The notes beneath the pieces are model-generated. The model saw only the letters and a list, made by a program, of their open reading frames with translations. It had not been told where the DNA came from and did not search any database. The position numbers and the translations under genes were made by a program. This document shows, piece after piece, positions 48,984 to 60,792 of a stretch of DNA of 64,000 nt. How positions within the stretch are numbered: the stretch's first letter is position 1; the number at the start of each line of letters is the position of its first letter. The stretch spans positions 280,047-344,046 of the forward strand of contig JACTVC010000042.1 of NCBI GenBank assembly GCA_018417955.1. The letters run 5' to 3'. This stretch comes from Laccaria trichodermophora. Its lineage: Eukaryota > Basidiomycota > Agaricomycetes > Agaricales > Hydnangiaceae.

Positions 48984-49535
48984 CTGACGGTTTCGTTAGC
49001 TTGCGAAGAGTTTGTGGTCAGAACGACTAACCTTGAAGCTGTGGAGTCGTCATTCTAGATGGCACCATAGAACGCAGAGGGCCATATGGCCAAAACCAAT
49101 ATTTGAGACGACGTCGTTCCCAACCTTTCTGGTGTGAACGGCCACGACAAGATTTGAGGGCTGTTGGTGAGACAGGCTAGAAATCACTGCTGAGAACCTC
49201 GCTGGGGTCGTTCCCTTCCTAGACCACACACACTGGCATTCAATAAACTTGAATATCTTAGCACAGTATGACCAAGTCACCTCGCGCCGGTATCTCCGTC
49301 GGATTTATGTTACGGCGCTCGTCAGGTATATACGTCCATCTTTTTGTAAAGAAAATCCTTTGCTCAAAGTTTGTGTCGATTATGTCGTAGGAATACATCA
49401 ACAATACGTAGTGTATACACCGACTCAGAGAAAATCTACGTGTGCTGAGGTAGAAGGAAAGAAAGTATGAAGTTCGACTTGAAACACTTATAAAGAGAAC
49501 AACTTTAGGGCCAGTGTATCCGGAAATCGGAGGTA

Positions 49536-49550
49536 CCCGGTTTTGCCGGG
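49536..49550. repeat. Hairpin CCCGG-TTTTG-CCGGG near inner edge of left arm
   Basis: A 5-bp perfect GC stem with 5-base loop, 11 bases before the inner edge at 49561. The same hairpin is at 58896-58910 in the right arm. A GC-rich hairpin about 10 bases from an end is a Helitron 3'-end trait, but the end here is not the CTRR tetranucleotide. Confidence 0.55.
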
Positions 49551-49561
49551 CGGACTCGGTA

Positions 49562-50763
49562 TCGCCGTGGCGGGCTTGCTTGAAACTGGAGGACAGTCTA
49601 GTCGCTGGCCGCCTAATCTATGTTCACCATCCCCCAAACGTGTGAGAATCGTTGACCGATGCTTATCAAGACCTGAACATGAAAGTCGTACAGCAAGGAA
49701 TTATGACCTTTCATCACAGTCGGCATGGCAGCCATTTGTTCACTAGAGGTTGACTTCGCTTCTAAATCTATATTTTAAATACGTTAGTAAGGGTTCTTAC
49801 ACCTTCGGTTTCCAAAAAAAGTTCCAAAATGTAGTTGTTTCATCACTCTTAATCTGATCCTCTTATTTTTGTTTCTTCACGGGAGCTCCATTGGAGCATT
49901 GGATATCTAGCCTGTCAAAGGAGGCCGCTGCTCGTCGGCCAGGTGATGAGCAGTGTTACAGTAAGCAAACTGAGAGACAACTGTATCTCGTGTAAGCAAA
50001 GTGTAAGAAGCAATCGTAACTACTAGCAAAAGTGTACGGCGTGCCATGTTTGCTGAAGAGTCCGGGAGTGTTTGGTCCAATATGAAAATATGACCTCCAG
50101 GAAGTCGAGTTCTTTGGTTTGCTTAGAAATCATATGAAGCTGGGAGACCTAGCTAACGCGAGGTGAAGTCCCAAAAGCTGCGCCATGGGTGCGGGACTTG
50201 GCCGCAGACGGATGCCATCGCGCCCAGGAGGGCGTCGTTGGGTGATGCAAAAAGACAAGAGAAGCCAAACAGCGCTAGCGTGAAGAAGACACCCTGCAAC
50301 AAAACGGCCAGCCGAGCGAACGATAAGAGCAAAGCTAAAAGACAAACCAAGTCGATTCTGGAATCCCGCAGTATCACTCCCACAAAGCAATGAACGCAAA
50401 CCCTCTGGAAAAGAAGAACACATGTGCCATCATGGAAGAACAATCCATAAATCACTGTTTAAAAACCCCATCAGTACACGATCCTCAAAGAAAAGGAAAG
50501 AAACCTACTAACCCAACAGCCAGAAGATAATGAGCAGCCAAAACTTGCGCTGGATCCCTGTAAAGATCCTCAAAACTAAAATTCTAAACATACGCATTTC
50601 ACACAAATTGTAAGTTATCGATATTGCCCCATGAAGGATAAGAGAACAGATGTGGTGACAGTGTATATTGTTCAAACTATTCTAAAAAGTTTCTCTAGAG
50701 ATATCGAGCGGCCCATGAGGTCCCAATCAGTGGGTACTCATTAGTCGAAACCGATTTGTATTT
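49562..50763. other. Gene-free stretch inside the inverted repeat, left side
   Basis: About 1.2 kb. A minus-strand hydrophobic frame at 50153-50455 (ARLAVLLQGVFFTLALFGFS) could be a small membrane peptide or chance. Nothing else is supported. Confidence 0.35.
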
Positions 50764-53359
50764 TTATCGCCCCCAGGTCACTACAAGTTGATTGGTTGGG
50801 ATTTCGACATTAATCTTTCTCCGAAGTGCTGTTGATTTCAAGTTCGAGCACCCACAGTAACCTTCACCAAACCGCTGAATCCTGAACTGTGCCCCCTTAT
50901 GTGGGCCATCAAACACAGTAACAACTTGGCCCTTGCACTCCGGCCTTTCAGGTATCAAGTATTCAAACGGGACTTCCACAGCTGTGAAGCCAAGTTGAAC
51001 CCTAACGAGATCTCCGACCACCTCCTTGAACTCTCCACGCTGATTTTCATACTTTCCATCATGGAATTTAGGGCGTGTGTTGATTAAACGAAGGCTCAAT
51101 CTCATCATAGCGAAGCAGCCATCTCTAAGCCAATATGGAGGAGGGGCTGCCACAAATGTGTCAGTATATCCTGACTTTGAATTAAAAATGTAGTTACCGT
51201 CATCGCCATGACGTGGGGTCTTTGAACTTGGGTCCCAAGCTGGGCTTGTCGGAACACCTTCTGGGTTGGGAAGTGGAGTAGACGGCACCTCAATGGCAGG
51301 AGCCACCTGGAGGAAAGCGGCCGGATATGCGACTGAGGGCTGTGGAGGCAGCAAGGGCTGACTGGGGGTCAAAAGGCTTGCAAGAGTAGGTCCGGGCGCT
51401 GGCTCAAGTGGGTAAGTAATATCTGTCTGAAGGCTTCGAGGCCTTGCGGGACGAAACCTTTCGTCGGTGCTGGAAGCTATTTAGCATCGTTTTAGAAAAA
51501 AATGTATGACTTGCATGATGAATAGGGATGTAATGTCAAAAATTTCTGGGCGTTGGAGGCGCGCCTCGAGTTCAACCAAGACCCTTTTCTCACCAACAGT
51601 GCTTTTTATCCTGCCTCGGTAACTTCTCAAACTGCCTTTGCTGACTGTTACGTGTTTTCCTACGAGATGACTGTTTGAGTCCCCCTTCATGACATCCTTT
51701 TGTGCAGCTGTCAATGGAGCTTTCAAATCCGGGGATACTGTTGCAAACAAAAAGGGAGAGCCGCAAAACTCGACATTGCCGGGGGATACCTCTACCTAAA
51801 AGATGATGGAATGTCAGAAGTGTACAATTTAAAACCATCGCATTCACCTCTGTTCCGGTCCTGTCATTAAAGACGCACAGATTGTCGTCATCTTTTGCCA
51901 CTACCCAACCCGTAACACCTTGGTTGTCTCCCGATAGAATGCGCACTTCATCCCCGACTTTAAGATGTTTCCTCAGCGATGAAAAAGGTATGGAAGCTGT
52001 TAAGTCCTGCAGCGGCAAGAAGACGTCAGCCTCATTTTCCCTGGTCTCGACGATCACCCCAAAAAGCCCCTTTGATTCTCCGCGAGTTATTTTCACCGCA
52101 TCGCCTATTTGAAGAATGCTGGCCGACACTCTCGCCATTGTGTCCTCTCGGACCTTGAGAGGAATGTCCGAAGAGGCGCTGAAGAGTTCAAACTCTTTCG
52201 GTGTTGGTACAACATCTTCTGGAGTATACCAATCAGTGTCGAGGTTGCTGAAATACGCATATCCATCGCCATCGTAAATGACTCCTTTGAATAAAAACAA
52301 ATTATTTCGCTTCTGAAATGCTCGACGAAACCGTTGCTTCGCCAGCGTTGCATTGAACAGTGCCTGCGGAGGCCGCCCCGGTGTTGAAGCTCTTCTGTAC
52401 AGCTCGGGATTGGGGTTGTATAACCCTGCGAAATCTTCATCGGACTCATCGTTTCGATCCTCATTTACGGTGGCCAGGCTTCTTTTGACTTTGGGAGAAG
52501 GTGGGTCGTAAGCGACGCGTGGTACCACGATGACGTTTATGAGCAAGGATTTCATGCTCCGAATGAAGGCGAGATCTCCTTTATAAATACCGCGGGTCAA
52601 TCTCACCCATGAATGACGTTTTGGTCTAAAGGTATCCGGAAGATTGAAGAGGGAGGGGTTGGGATCCGGGATGTTAAAAATGTTTGAAACAATGACGTTT
52701 CCAAGGCCATTACAGACTTTGCGAATGATTTCTCGCGAACCGCCTTCAAAAAAGACTCTACCCGGTAGTGCTTTCCAACCAAAGACCGCTGGGGGTCGAA
52801 AGTGCGCTGGAAACCTGAGGTCAATGAGGCGATGATGAATTTGAAAGACTATCTGCTCCTCATGTCCAGGCTAAGTGGAAAAGTCATGACACGACAAGCC
52901 CCCAATATTCGTTAACTTTTACCTTGACAACCACTGCCCATAAAGACACATTTTCAACATCTTGGACCTCTTCTGCGATTTTTTCATGAGGAGACCTGAC
53001 GTGCTCGAGAAAACTCTCCCAAAACGCATCGTCATCGGACGGGAGCAAAGATTCATGGAGAAGGTGCCTGTGGGTATCTCCCGAGATCGACTCAGTTTCT
53101 TCAACATCGTTGATAAGATCATCTTTTTGAACGGATCAGCAGTGAAATAAGTAAAATCTATCATACACACCTAGGTCACTGTCATCCCGATCGTCGAGTT
53201 CAGCCTCTGACACTTGTGCTTCAATATCCACGAATTGAAGAACTTTCGGCGACTATACATAACGTGATAGTAGCTTTGTTACGAAATCTCGCAAGAATGA
53301 AAAGAACGTACTTGGAGTTTTCTACGTTTCGTTGGTCTCTGACTGTATTCTAATTCCAT
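50764..53359 (-). CDS. Spt5-like transcription elongation factor paralog (NGN/KOW)
   Basis: Multi-exon gene; the ATG at 53359 opens MELEYSQRPTKRRKLQ, the next exon starts SPKVLQFVDIEAQVSEAELD. An acidic N terminus leads to an NGN-like segment, VSLWAVVVKPGHEEQIVF and REIIRKVCNGLGNVIVSNIF. KOW-type motifs then follow: WVRLTRGIYKGDLAFIRSM, QIGDAVKITRGESKGLFGVI, VGDEVRILSGDNQGVTGWVV, VGKHVTVSKGSLRSYRGRI and KGQVVTVFDGPHKGAQFRI. I estimate 750-800 residues, shorter than canonical Spt5, and I see no repeated C-terminal phosphorylation domain. So this is probably a paralog and not the essential SPT5. It lies alone between the arms of the large inverted repeat. Exact exon borders near 51400-51850 are uncertain. 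Confidence 0.75.
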
Positions 53360-54734
53360 GCTTTCCTGGTATTCATATTAACGTTGTAGTCATTTGAGAT
53401 TTATTAGCGAAGCACAAACGTTTCTATCGGAAATGGAATTCACGAACTGCAAACTACAAGAATGGTACACGGGACTTGCAAAGAAGCTCGATATTGATTT
53501 ACGAGCCATTTTAGTGCAGTTGACTTTAGGGCCAGTGCGTACGTATCACGTGGTTTGAAAGGCAACATCATATCAAATAAGGCCATGCAATAGAGTTTCT
53601 GTTCCAAAAACCAGCGGGTAGCTTATGAGCAGAGAAAGAGTAGTTCTATCAGCACATGTGCATGCATGGTATGCATGTACATACGAACGTAAAGGTGGTA
53701 ACAGTCCGGTACTAGGGAGCTACGTGACATGTATTGCACTTCATCGATGATAGTGTTATTTGCCTAGTATTGGTCTGTCCATTTCTTTAGTGCAGGGAGA
53801 GCTCTCTTTCTTTTGTTTAGCGTTTTTCATGCCGAGCGTGTTACATTTCATTGATGCTTGGAGATCGGCATGGGAGGTTCAATTATCAAGAAGGTACAGA
53901 TACGACTCCAACTACTTCCAGTCTACTTGAAATACACGTAGATGGGAAAATAGAATCAATGGGAGGAGATGGGGAAGAAGGAAAACGTACGAAGAGCTTG
54001 AGGCGTTTATGATAATCGGGAGACTTTAGGGCGGGTTGTTTCCAACGCACGTGTTCTGATGAACTAGCTTGAATCGAACCCATGGGTGGCGACTGCACTC
54101 AACATTCGAAGGTTATGGTGAGACACATGACTGCTGGACACACTACCTCTATGGGTTTGCGGAGACATTGCATGCAGCGAGGGAGCGGTGCTGGCGAACC
54201 ACAGCCTTAACTTCAAGAAGTTTCTAGTACTTATGCTTGTCTACTCAATGTGCTGGCATTTGAACCTGAGCGCCAATCACCATCAAAGATTCAAAATGTA
54301 GATGGAGTTTTACAGTGTGTGCATTGATGTGCCTGGCTAGGGTTCGCGAACCTGCGCCCAGTCTTCTGCGAGTCAATAGATTTATTTCATCTAACTCAGT
54401 GATCTCAAGATTACTTAGTAAGTATCGGGCATGTCCCTCGCAAAAAAATTAAAAAAACGAAAAGGTATAAACCTCAACTTGTTATTTGCTAGAATTAGTG
54501 TATCGGAGCCCCGGGATCGAGTCACGTCAATCCCTCTCAATTCCGATTCAGGTTTAGTACTGCGATGACGGTATTTCTCAGATTTCAATCACATGACATT
54601 TTAAATTACGTCATTTTGGACTAATGTCCCGAATCGGGACAGATCTTCTTGATCTGTGACCACCGTGGGATTCGGAAGCTGAACCTGTCACGTAGTGTAT
54701 AAAACACCCCCACTGTTACTTTCACCATCACAAG
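53360..54734. other. Gene-free stretch upstream of the small gene
   Basis: About 1.4 kb without a gene. It includes a palindrome-like patch of GCATGCATG/ATGCATGTAC words at 53647-53685 and AT-rich sequence near 54440-54480. The right end holds a TATA box at about 54697. Confidence 0.4.
54696..54705 (+). promoter_or_regulatory. TATA box of the small gene
   Basis: TGTATAAAAC lies about 35 bases before the start codon at 54735 and is preceded by CACG. It is one of the few clear TATA boxes in this window, which suggests a short leader of under 20 bases. Confidence 0.55.
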
Positions 54735-55155
54735 ATGGCTACTATCCAACGCCCTCACCACGAACGCCCTCTAAGTAGCAGTAGCACACGCACCAACCCT
54801 TTTCATGATCCACAAGTTTTTGTCTTTCATGGCTACCATGATTTAGTGTATGGCATTGATGGATCAAGGCTTGTGAGTGCCACATCCTGTTTTACAGAGT
54901 ATCACTGTTGACGCTTGTGACTGGAAGGCCTGGCATATGCTGCCAAATATGCTCGTCCATGTTATTGAGGAAGATGGGAGCCCAGAGTTCATGGATGCCC
55001 TCCTCAAACAATACGAAGCAGAACAGCGCCTTCGTCGCTATATATATGCAGAGGCGCCGGCAGTCGTTGAGGCAGAGGTCATCAGCCGTATGCTGACTAG
55101 GGCTGAGAAGGAAATCGAGCTCCTAAAGCGGGCGAAAAGCAATATTGTGATGTAA
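54735..55155 (+). CDS. Small protein of unknown function, helical C terminus
   Basis: No family recognised. The first frame reads MATIQRPHHERPLSSSSTRT then NPFHDPQVFVFHGYHDLVYG to ...GSRL at 54872. It joins SITVDACDWKAWHMLPNMLV, EEDGSPEFMDALLKQYEAEQ and EVISRMLTRAEKEIELLKRA, ending at 55155. The join needs removal of 54873-54897, a 25-base segment that begins GTGAGT and ends TTTTACAG. That is shorter than any other intron here. Predicted length is about 130 residues. A TATA box sits at a proper distance. Either this is a real gene with a tiny intron, or a frameshifted relic. Confidence 0.5.
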
Positions 55156-55369
55156 CTTTTAGGCGGACAACCCTTCTTTCTCTTGTTTATTTTACCAAAT
55201 GTACAACTTCCATCCATTCTCCTGCCATGATTCTAATCAAACAAAGCTTGTACAGAGTTTTTCAATGACTTGGTTGTATTGTAGCTTGTCATGGCAAAAA
55301 ATATATTTGAAATAGATTACAACTGCACGGCAACAATGGAGTAGGTTACAAAGTCATGAAGAGAACTCG

Positions 55370-56700
55370 ATGGCACCTATGGGCAAGGAAAGCCCTTCGA
55401 GTGGTCATAACACCGCAGGTGCACTGAACTACAACAGCCAGAAATTGTTCGACGGGGACACCTGGGTCAACAAGACAGTCAAGCTTCCGAAGAATCTCAC
55501 TGATTGGGTTGACCCCAAAAGTGAGGGCTTATCCAAGAACAAATTTTAGTTATGAAGTATTGAAAGGCTAATGCTACGACTCACGTTTGGCAGAAACTTG
55601 ACAGTTGTGGGCAGAGAATGCACGAATCGAAGTCAAAATCCCGCAGGAACAAAGGGACACAGATCCGAGAAAGTCGTCAACGAGTACCCCAGGCTTGATA
55701 ACAGCGTCCAGATTCAAAGTCATTCCATAAAATGAGAGGGGAGGGTGATGCGGCATGTCCCAGGTGACAATATTTGCACTACAAAGATCTAATGCCAAAA
55801 TTGAGAAAATTGAATGGCCATTCAACAGAGGTGATACGGACGAAATTGGGGTCGATGACAAGGAATTGACTGTCGCACTGAGGCTATGGCTTGTCCGTCG
55901 GAAATGTTTGGATCCGATATATCCGTGGCAACGTCAGACATTGCATCTCCATTATTGTCGGTGATGTTCAAGCCGGCCCACCCGCCAGCGCGCTGAATCT
56001 CAGAAATGTGCAGAACTGGAGATGGGCCTGGATCTCCGTCGACTGCAAACAGCATGGATGGACGGTTAACGATGATCCTGAACAGATATGACACTTACTG
56101 CGACGAGGATAGTACATGATTGCGTCGTCTGATAGGTGATGGAAGAAAAACAAAGGAGCTTGAGCATATACGTATCATAAGCATTCCAGCATGATGATTT
56201 CCCTGTAAACGACTCACCAACATAAAGGCATTCGTCGGTAGCGCACGCGGCAATATATCGGTATCTAAATGGTCCCTCTGTTGGCATAAACACGGACGTC
56301 TCTTTGCCGATCAAATCGCCAGTCTGTTGCGGACAAAAGCAATTGGGATTGCGAAAGTGATGCTTCGAACGATAACAGGCAAACAGAGCAGGGGGGATGC
56401 GATCCCGGCGGTGGTTAATTGGCCTACATTGAATTTTGTTAGTAATCTTGAAGGATGATGAAGAGGACGTTCAGAGTGGCAAGCGTTCTTCGGCTTACCA
56501 GAGATACGCAATAAGATCTCCAGTCGCGGCATCATAATGAACTAATTTGCCCGGCTTATTAGGCGTTCCCATAGTAGCGTAGAATAACTGAATTTTCAGC
56601 GGGAGGCTGGAGATGTTCGAAGGAGGATCCATGTACGCTATGGTAAAGCTGGGTTGGGTGATTTCCTCGACGCTGCCCCGCTGGACTTTATTGTAAAATC
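55370..56700 (-). CDS. Unrecognised multi-exon gene (minus strand)
   Basis: I cannot name this protein. Minus-strand exons with good splice sites read EITQPSFTIAYMDPPSNISS, LPLKIQLFYATMGTPNKPGK, LVHYDAATGDLIAYLW (from about 56700), then NHRRDRIPPALFACYRSKHH and KETSVFMPTEGPFRYRYIAA, CATDECLYVG, YYPRR joined to IDGDPGPSPVLHISEIQRAG, GWAGLNITDNNGDAMSDVAT, and later ANIVTWDMPHHPPLSFYGMT with LNLDAVIKPGVLVDDFLGSV. Start and stop are not fixed, and the C-terminal joins around 55860 are unclear. It may be partly decayed. Base and codon use look like a real fungal gene. Confidence 0.45.
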
Positions 56701-57184
56701 TTCATCAGGGTTGACGCGTTGAAAACCTTTTGCAAAGGCAGAACTAGTATGAGAATGCGTCATCGGAAGCTTGACACTAAGTATTCCAGAAAGGCTACGA
56801 ACCTGAACTTAATGACGTTTTCACGATAAGTTGCTTGAGTGTGGTCCCCTTTGGTCCCTGAGTTTTGTTTTCAAATTCCCAATTTTGATTGACGCTACTC
56901 ACCGAGTCAACATGCTACTCGAGTATGATAGTGACGTACTACTTACTTCCCTCGTCATGTTGGACTTGGCAATACTTACCACGAACTCTCAAAATCACAC
57001 CGTCGAGTTGGCATCATCAGGCCCAGGCTATGATGGTGACGTACTACCTACTTCCCCCCAACTTCCCCCGTCATGTTCAAGTTCGGACTCGGCAATACCA
57101 CGAACTCTCAAAATCTCAAGCTGGATGTTATTTCATTTAATAGCAAGGGCCGGTGTTCGATGCATCCCGTACTAGTCTCGAATC

Positions 57185-58811
57185 ATGCCTAGCCAACACC
57201 CAGTTTTGAACATTCACGAACTTCTCGAACAAACTCTTCTTTTCCTAACATCCCCATGCGATCTTCTCCATATGGCTCTCGTCTGTCGTTCGTTCTTGTC
57301 CGTGGCTTTACGTGTATTGTGGAAATGCCACCAATTTAGCCTTGGGCCTCTCCTTCGTTGCGCTCCGAAGCCCATTCTAGGCCATCACTCCGAGTCTGAG
57401 GACAATGTGAGTTCTTCTAAAACTTGCAAAATTTCAGGCTTTTATTCCCTGGTAGCTTGGCATCATGGTTGGACCAGATTCAGGATGCGAAGTTGCCATT
57501 TGGATGCCTTTCAGGCAATATGCGCGCTGCATGTCAATCTTGTCCTATTCAGACAAGGATGACGCATATGATCGCCTTCTGCATTACATGACGATCCCCA
57601 ATGTGCTTGACGCCATCCAGAGAGCCTTGGTCTCTACCCCTCTTTTTCCTTCGTTGAGAAGACTTGCCGTCACAATTACGCGACCTAAGGGCTGGCTGGA
57701 TGACCTCCTGCCCCACATTCCCTCGTACGGGACGCAATATTTATCAATCGAATATCACGCCCACCATTCACATTCTGAGGGGATTCTAGACCTCATGTCA
57801 GACCTCAGCGAACGCACACCGTCGCTTCGTAATCTGAGGTTGAGACTTTACGGCCGCTACTTTCCACGCAATGCCCGCCGAATCGACTTATTCGCCAATC
57901 CTCAAAACCAAAGTAACTTGCAAACTGTACTTCTTGATTGTGCATTCCTTTCACCCCTCTCATTCACCCGGATAGGGAGGTTTCCTTCTCTTCGACATCT
58001 AACGATTCATCTCCAAGAAACGACAATACCTGATCTTCCCTTGAGTTCGCTATCCTTTGACCACCTGGTCAGACTAGATATTGGTGTTACTCAAGCCAAG
58101 GTTGCGATCGTATTCTTCCAGTGTATGGGCAGCATTCCGAAGGTGACCCGTATCTCCATCTCAATCAACGAAATTCTTCCCTTTGAAGAGGACTTGAACG
58201 CAATATCCCATCAAATACGCCGCATTTGCCTACCAAATTCTTTCAATAGCCTTGAAATATTGTTCAAGAAGCAGGCATCAGACATCAACCCACCACCGTT
58301 GATGCCGATAAGTCCTGGTTATAGTTTGCACACGTTCCAACCACTCCTCGATTTCTCCCTCCGCAATCTGAGCCTCTCTGTGCAGGTTCCCCTTTTCCCG
58401 CCCACCCCGGGTCTTGTGACGCAAATGGCTTTTGCATGGATAAACCTCGTTTCTATTCGGGTCGATGTAGGTTGCATCGTTCCTTTTCGTGGAGAATTGG
58501 CGGTTTCTATCTGCGACCTGGTCCCCTTTTTTCGGGAGTGCGAGCGCCTGCGCCAGCTTTACATTCCGTTTCAATACGTAGATTCCGATCGTTTACCCAG
58601 ACGTGGCGTACGGGCGTATGCCTTATTGCATCTCGGTGTGGGGTATGTGAATCCGAGTTCGAAGGATGCACTGGTCCTAGCTCTATGGCTAGGAGTTGTG
58701 GCGCCCGGTCTTCCAGATATTGCATTGATTGACGATGATGGGGATGTTGTCATTTACAGTATCGGGGAGCTGGGCAAGGGTAGAAAAACCACCTCCGACA
58801 TACCGTCATAA
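57185..58811 (+). CDS. F-box protein with LRR-like region
   Basis: Two exons, 57185-57406 and 57456-58811, give 525 residues in frame. The N terminus fits the F-box motif common in Agaricomycetes: NIHELLEQTLLFLTSPCDLL then MALVCRSFLSVALRVLWKC. The rest has irregular leucine-rich repeats: LFPSLRRLAVTITRPKGWLD, RTPSLRNLRLRLYGRYF, FPSLRHLTIHLQETTIPDLP and FECERLRQLYIPFQY-like blocks. Such F-box/LRR proteins form large, fast-changing families in mushrooms and are thought to feed targets to SCF ligase. The donor GTGAGT at 57407 and acceptor GGTAG at 57455 fit in phase; another acceptor upstream would hit a stop. It ends 73 bp before the right repeat arm. Confidence 0.72.
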
Positions 58812-58895
58812 TGGTGCATTCCATTCTCACTTCTTCAATTGACCTCTTTCAAGACTCAACTCTACTCAACTAGTAGTTCGGCGTTACCGAGTCCG

Positions 58896-58910
58896 CCCGG
58901 CAAAACCGGG
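58896..58910. repeat. Hairpin near inner edge of right arm
   Basis: Mirror of 49536-49550: a GC stem with a CAAAA loop, 11 bases from the inner edge at 58885. Confidence 0.55.
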
Positions 58911-59462
58911 TACCTCCGATTTCCGGATACACTGGCCCTAAAGTTGTTCTCTTTATAAGTGTTTCAAGTCGAACTTCATACTTTCTTTCCTTCTACCTCA
59001 GCACACGTAGATTTTCTCTGAGTCGGTGTATACACTACGTATTGTTGATGTATTCCTACGACATAATCGACACAAACTTTGAGCAAAGGATTTTCTTTAC
59101 AAAAAGATGGACGTATATACCTGACGAGCGCCGTAACATAAATCCGACGGAGATACCGGCGCGAGGTGACTTGGTCATACTGTGCTAAGATATTCAAGTT
59201 TATTGAATGCCAGTGTGTGTGGTCTAGGAAGGGAACGACCCCAGCGAGGTTCTCAGCAGTGATTTCTAGCCTGTCTCACCAACAGCCCTCAAATCTTGTC
59301 GTGGCCGTTCACACCAGAAAGGTTGGGAACGACGTCGTCTCAAATATTGGTTTTGGCCATATGGCCCTCTGCGTTCTATGGTGCCATCTAGAATGACGAC
59401 TCCACAGCTTCAAGGTTAGTCGTTCTGACCACAAACTCTTCGCAAGCTAACGAAACCGTCAG

Positions 59463-59790
59463 GTACTGGACGCGGCTTTCGAAGAGACCTTCTGGGATAC
59501 GGCCGACTTTTGTGGCAATAACGAGGAATTGTTGGGGAAATGGTACGTGATTGCGCACCCAACTACTTCAATTGGAGCTTATTAGACTTCGACAGGTTCA
59601 ATGTGACTGAGAATCGCGAGAAGATCTTCCTCGCTACCAAGTAGGAACACCACCAAGTAGGAACACCTGTGAGGCTCATCAACGGCGAAGCTGAATAAGT
59701 CAGTCAAGCTTGGTCCCTCAAGAAGCTCGGAATCATCGCGATTCAACATATGAAGCTGCTGGTATCCCTCTCAAAACTATGGGGACTGAC
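59463..59790 (+). pseudogene. Aldo-keto reductase fragment, broken (right copy)
   Basis: Same as the left copy at 48656-48983. LDAAFEETFWDTADF...EELLGKW joins FNVTENREKIFLATK across 59545-59598 or nearby. The frame then stops and passes a 16-bp direct duplication (ACCAAGTAGGAACACC twice, from about 59636). The later relic VRLINGEAE / WSLKKLGI has a stop between. No catalytic Tyr/His region remains. Confidence 0.75.
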
Positions 59791-60165
59791 GTTGGTACGC
59801 AGATTTCTTCTTTCTGAGATTACTTGCAACACAAGTCTAAAGACAGTTTTTCAGACTATATGCTTAAGCGTCACATCTTCACCGTTGATACGGACCACTT
59901 TCCCTACTGCCTCCGCACCCGCCAGCAGAGATACGGTATATCTGTAGACGACTTGTCACACTCTACCGCAATTCGTCGGATAAATAACTCGAAAGTAATA
60001 ACCACAAGCTATTAAAGATTTAGATTTAGTACTAGAACAAAAGCTGGACAAGAATTTGCGCATAGAACCTACAAAAAGGCTTTGACTTTGTTTTCATCAT
60101 ACCCGTCAATACCTACACGCTCCTCACGTACATGGAGAGCAACAGACAGCTGCGGATGACTTGGG

Positions 60166-60792
60166 ATGATACACAAAGTCTCAATTGCTCAGCCTGTAGT
60201 AACCTTTCTTCCCTTGCGAAGTACACAAAAAAAAAGCAGGCCACACCTGGTTTCTGCTACGTTTCTAGACGAACAGAACCGTGTTCGTGTTGCATCGGAG
60301 CTGGTCCAACCTGCCAAAAAGGGCCCCTTTTCTACCGAGCCTCCTCCCAGACGGCGCCGTAGAATTCAAGTGGGTGACAGCAGCACACGCTCCAAAGCCA
60401 TTTCCAGAATAACACCAGCCTTTGTTCTGGAAGCGACGACACGGATTCATCACATCATCCCCCTACACACTACACAAAACGATCCCTTTCTCTCTGGAAC
60501 ACACCATTCCGCTCCTACCAGCTCCGTAGAGCGCGAATCTTTACCCACCGACGAAAATGATCTACGCACTGTAGACAATTCTCCATTTAACGATGGAGAC
60601 AACAACTTTTTACGCGCGCCCACGCAAGGAGTTGTCGAACAATGCATTGCCCAATTCATAAGGCGAATCGGAAACGAAGCGTTAAGCACCATCATTTGCG
60701 CCGCTTGTGCAATGACAAACTCCAAGATCATGCCGTTAAGGGACATACTAAACGGCGCCTGTCTGCGTCCTTCTAATTGCAAGGACGGATAA
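60166..60792 (+). pseudogene. Helitron-like Rep/helicase N-terminal fragment (right copy)
   Basis: Translation identical to the left copy at 47654-48280. The informative part is QCIAQFIRRIGNEALSTIIC followed by AACAM near the end. The plus-strand sequence after 60792 shows no Rep or SF1 helicase motifs. Confidence 0.45.

Larger units (their letters stand above)
46506..49561 (+). repeat. Left arm of 3056-bp near-perfect inverted repeat
   Basis: This arm is the reverse complement of 58885-61940. Left position plus right position equals 108446 along the whole length, so no net insertions or deletions exist. All translated frames that I compared (at 46526, 46845, 47047, 47308, 47646, 47654, 48084, 48431, 48499, 49050 and 49249) are identical in the other arm. 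The inner edge ends ...GGACTCGGTA. The arm contains gene fragments: a Helitron-like N terminus and a broken aldo-keto reductase. Confidence 0.95.

Noticed and set aside
50130..50455. Two overlapping minus-strand frames of about 100 codons, one hydrophobic
   Set aside because: No promoter, no splice partner and no family; overlapping open frames in the same place point to chance.
49501..53540. The word ACTTTAGGGCCAGTG occurs near the inner arm edge (49502) and again at about 53523
   Set aside because: A 15-base match is expected by chance about once or twice in a window this size, and the flanks do not match, so it is not evidence of another element end.
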